Below the pieces are notes generated by a model that saw only the letters and a program-made list of their open reading frames with translations, searched no databases and was not told the DNA's origin. This document shows, piece by piece, positions 6,332-8,055 of a stretch of 8,055 bases of DNA (position 1 is the stretch's first letter; each line of letters starts with the position of its first letter). The translations under genes were made by a program, and so were the position numbers. Origin of the DNA: Gemmatimonadota bacterium (GTDB lineage: Bacteria > Gemmatimonadota > Gemmatimonadetes > Longimicrobiales > Longimicrobiaceae); NCBI GenBank assembly GCA_019348475.1, contig JAHWJJ010000196.1:1-8055 (forward strand). The letters run 5' to 3'.

Positions 6332-7825
6332 TTACGGACTTCGGTTCTGCGCCGGGTTGGCGGGGTTCGTCTGTCCGCCCGCGGCCGGGGTGCCGGTGGC
6401 CGTGGGCGCGGCCTCGGCGGGGGCGTTCTGCCCGGGCTGCACCGTGGACTTCGCCTCCTGCGGCTCTGGACGGCCGGTCTTGGCCGCCTGCGCGGCGGCG
6501 GGGTCGGTCACGTCGCCGCGGGCCTGCTGCGCGGCCTTTTCGCGCGCGGCCCGCACGCCCTCGCGCTCGAAGCGCTGCAGCCAGCTCATCACGTCCTGAG
6601 GGGGCGTGTAGCCCTGCTTACCGCGCGGCTGCGCCTCGCCCTGCTCCAGCCCGGCCACGATGTGCTCGTAGTTGCTGCCGGGATGCCAGAGCACCCAGTC
6701 CTCCAGCCCCACGTCGTACACGCCCTGCTTCTGCTGGCGGATCTGCTGCGGCCCGTACGTCTGGTGGTTCCCCCGCAGCCAGGGCGCGCTGAACGCCTGC
6801 AGCCAGGGGATGATGCGGGCCGGCTGCACCCCCGCCTCGCGAAGCTGGTCGCTGCGCCAGCGCGCCATCCCCGCGCTCTTGAACAGCACCTCGTAGGGCA
6901 TCAGGTCCGGCTTGGGCACGCCGGGCAGGTGGGTGGGAAAGTAGTGCGACGGGTACATCATGGGCAGGATGTGGTCGGCGATGGCGCTGATGGTCTCCCA
7001 CTGCTGCCCGATGTTCACGTCGCCCCCCTCGTTCGGCGAGAGCCCGAACACGTCCGCCGTCACCGTGGCGCCCAGCGGGTGCAGGCGGCGCCTGGCCTCC
7101 AGCAGGAACGCGGCGATGGCGTCGGTGCGGTCGCCCCGGGCCCGCGGGTGCACCTGCGCGGGGAGGGACCTGTACGGCTCGGCGAACCGCACGTAGTCGA
7201 ACTGGATCTCGTCGAACCCCAGCCGCGCCACCTCTTCGGCGATGTCGAGGTTGTAGTCCCACACCCGCTCGTCCCAGGGGCTCACCCAGGTGTTCCCCGC
7301 CTTGTCCACCCACAGGCCGCCGCCGGGATTCTTCACCGACCAGTCCGGCCGCGCCTTGGAAAGGATGGGGTCCTTGAAGACGACGATGCGGGCGATGAGG
7401 TAGATGCCGTGCGCCTTCATCGTGTCGACGAACGCGCGCGGGTTGCGGATGGTGATCTCCGAATCCGCCGTGAGCTCGTTCTGCAGTTCCAGGTCGCTCA
7501 CGTAGTGCAGCCCGCGCTCGTCCTTCATGTCGATGACGAACGCGTTGATCTCCGTCTGGTCGGCGATCTCGATCAGGCGCCGGCGGTGTGTGCCGCTCCC
7601 CGCCTTGTAGGCGTTGACGTACAGCCCGCGGATGATGGGCGGCGCCTTTTCGCGCGGCGGCTTGACCGCAGGCTGCGCGGGTGTCCCGGCCTGCTCGCCC
7701 GCGGCCGCCTGCGCGGTGTCGCCCGCCGCCACCGCGTCCTTTTCCCCCGCCGAATCCCCGCCGCACGCGGCCAGCAGCACCGCGAGCGAAGCGACCGCCA
7801 GATGGCGGATGGATGTGGTGGACAT
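6332..7825 (-). CDS. DUF4015 putative glycoside hydrolase lipoprotein
   Basis: 497-aa exported protein resembling the DUF4015 family, predicted TIM-barrel proteins annotated as putative glycoside hydrolases; no substrate is established. A lipoprotein signal (MSTTSIRHLAVASLAVLLAA, then Cys21; lipobox LAAC) is followed by a Gly/Ala/Glu/Pro linker to about 62. The barrel (about 63-400) shows IRGLYVNAY (65-73), INAFVIDMKDERG (93-105), FDEIQFDYVRF (204-214, with acidic residues typical of a catalytic strand end), ATVTADVFGLSP (253-264), ADHILPMMYPSHY (283-295) and IIPWLQAF (338-345). A helical stretch to about 435 leads into an Ala/Pro/Gln/Thr-rich tail to the C-terminus, possibly a wall- or membrane-spanning linker. 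The ATG at 7825 was chosen because the signal peptide starts there and AGGG lies 5 nt upstream; the longer frame to 7981 is not supported. It probably acts in the periplasm or at the outer membrane. Confidence 0.9.
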   Translation of the reverse strand: MSTTSIRHLAVASLAVLLAACGGDSAGEKDAVAAGDTAQAAAGEQAGTPAQPAVKPPREKAPPIIRGLYVNAYKAGSGTHRRRLIEIADQTEINAFVIDMKDERGLHYVSDLELQNELTADSEITIRNPRAFVDTMKAHGIYLIARIVVFKDPILSKARPDWSVKNPGGGLWVDKAGNTWVSPWDERVWDYNLDIAEEVARLGFDEIQFDYVRFAEPYRSLPAQVHPRARGDRTDAIAAFLLEARRRLHPLGATVTADVFGLSPNEGGDVNIGQQWETISAIADHILPMMYPSHYFPTHLPGVPKPDLMPYEVLFKSAGMARWRSDQLREAGVQPARIIPWLQAFSAPWLRGNHQTYGPQQIRQQKQGVYDVGLEDWVLWHPGSNYEHIVAGLEQGEAQPRGKQGYTPPQDVMSWLQRFEREGVRAAREKAAQQARGDVTDPAAAQAAKTGRPEPQEAKSTVQPGQNAPAEAAPTATGTPAAGGQTNPANPAQNRSP

Positions 7826-7934
7826 GTCTGCCCTGTTTCTGATGGTCGGGATGGTCGTTCCGGTTCGCGCATCAACATCGCGCGCCTGGTCGCGGAGCGG
7901 CAAGGTTCGCGCCGGGCAAAGCCCTCGCGCTCGT

Positions 7935-8055
7935 GTTTTCGAGCCCTCTTGTGAAATCCGCTTTGAGCCGGGCTTGTCCACTCCTGTCGTCCAGCGTCCA
8001 GCCGGGGCGGCCTTTTACAGATCGCGATCGGGTGGATGATGTGCCCCCGCGGGCA
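7935..8055 (+). repeat. Dispersed repeat of about 120 bp, right copy (runs off the window)
   Basis: This is the plus-strand partner of the repeat at 1685-1803, sharing an identical 38-nt block (7996-8033) and looser similarity over the rest, such as TTGAGCCGGGCTT at 7963-7975. It lies upstream of the DUF4015 gene and reads away from it. The window ends inside or at the end of the similarity, so its right limit is unknown. Confidence 0.88.

Noticed and set aside
1685..8055. Composite transposon or genomic island bounded by the inverted repeats
   Set aside because: No transposase or integrase lies between them, the enclosed genes match their neighbours in base composition, and the repeats have diverged outside the core.

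Overview
The window is very GC-rich, and every recognisable gene uses G/C-ending codons. Three genes encode proteins with signal peptides (two clear lipoproteins and one probable one). A fourth encodes a periplasm-acting homologue of AcvB/VirJ, so the envelope looks Gram-negative. The gene complement and codon use remind me of Gemmatimonadota, Longimicrobium-like bacteria in particular. That is an impression from recognition, not a demonstrated placement.

Layout, left to right. Positions 1-122 hold no gene, only a short tandem repeat. At 123-1307 (minus) lies an MFS transporter. Positions 1308-1931 form a 624-bp gene-free stretch. It carries a candidate promoter for the transporter, an inverted repeat abutting that promoter, one copy of a roughly 120-bp dispersed repeat, and a strong hairpin. 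Positions 1932-5671 (minus) hold a three-gene cluster, transcribed mprF, then acvB-like, then a small gene for a signal-peptide plus C-terminal-anchor protein. The mprF-like and acvB-like genes overlap by 4 bp (ATGA). A 277-bp divergent intergenic region follows. Then come a 74-aa predicted lipoprotein (5949-6173, plus), a strong 12-bp hairpin shared by two convergent genes, and a 497-aa DUF4015 putative glycoside hydrolase lipoprotein (6332-7825, minus). The right edge (7935-8055) holds the second copy of the dispersed repeat, inverted relative to the first.

The central module concerns cationic lipid homeostasis. MprF-type enzymes attach an amino acid (classically lysine) from aminoacyl-tRNA to phosphatidylglycerol and flip the product outward. 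AcvB/VirJ-family proteins hydrolyse lysyl-phosphatidylglycerol on the periplasmic side. Translational coupling of the two implies a balanced make-and-unmake pair, as known for lpiA-acvB/atvA in Alphaproteobacteria. The small membrane-anchored protein encoded next on the same strand is an unstudied candidate partner.

The most unusual non-coding signal is the dispersed repeat. Its two copies share a 38-nt identical core, face each other, and bracket the cluster, the small lipoprotein and the DUF4015 gene. I see no transposase, integrase, CRISPR array, tRNA or rRNA.
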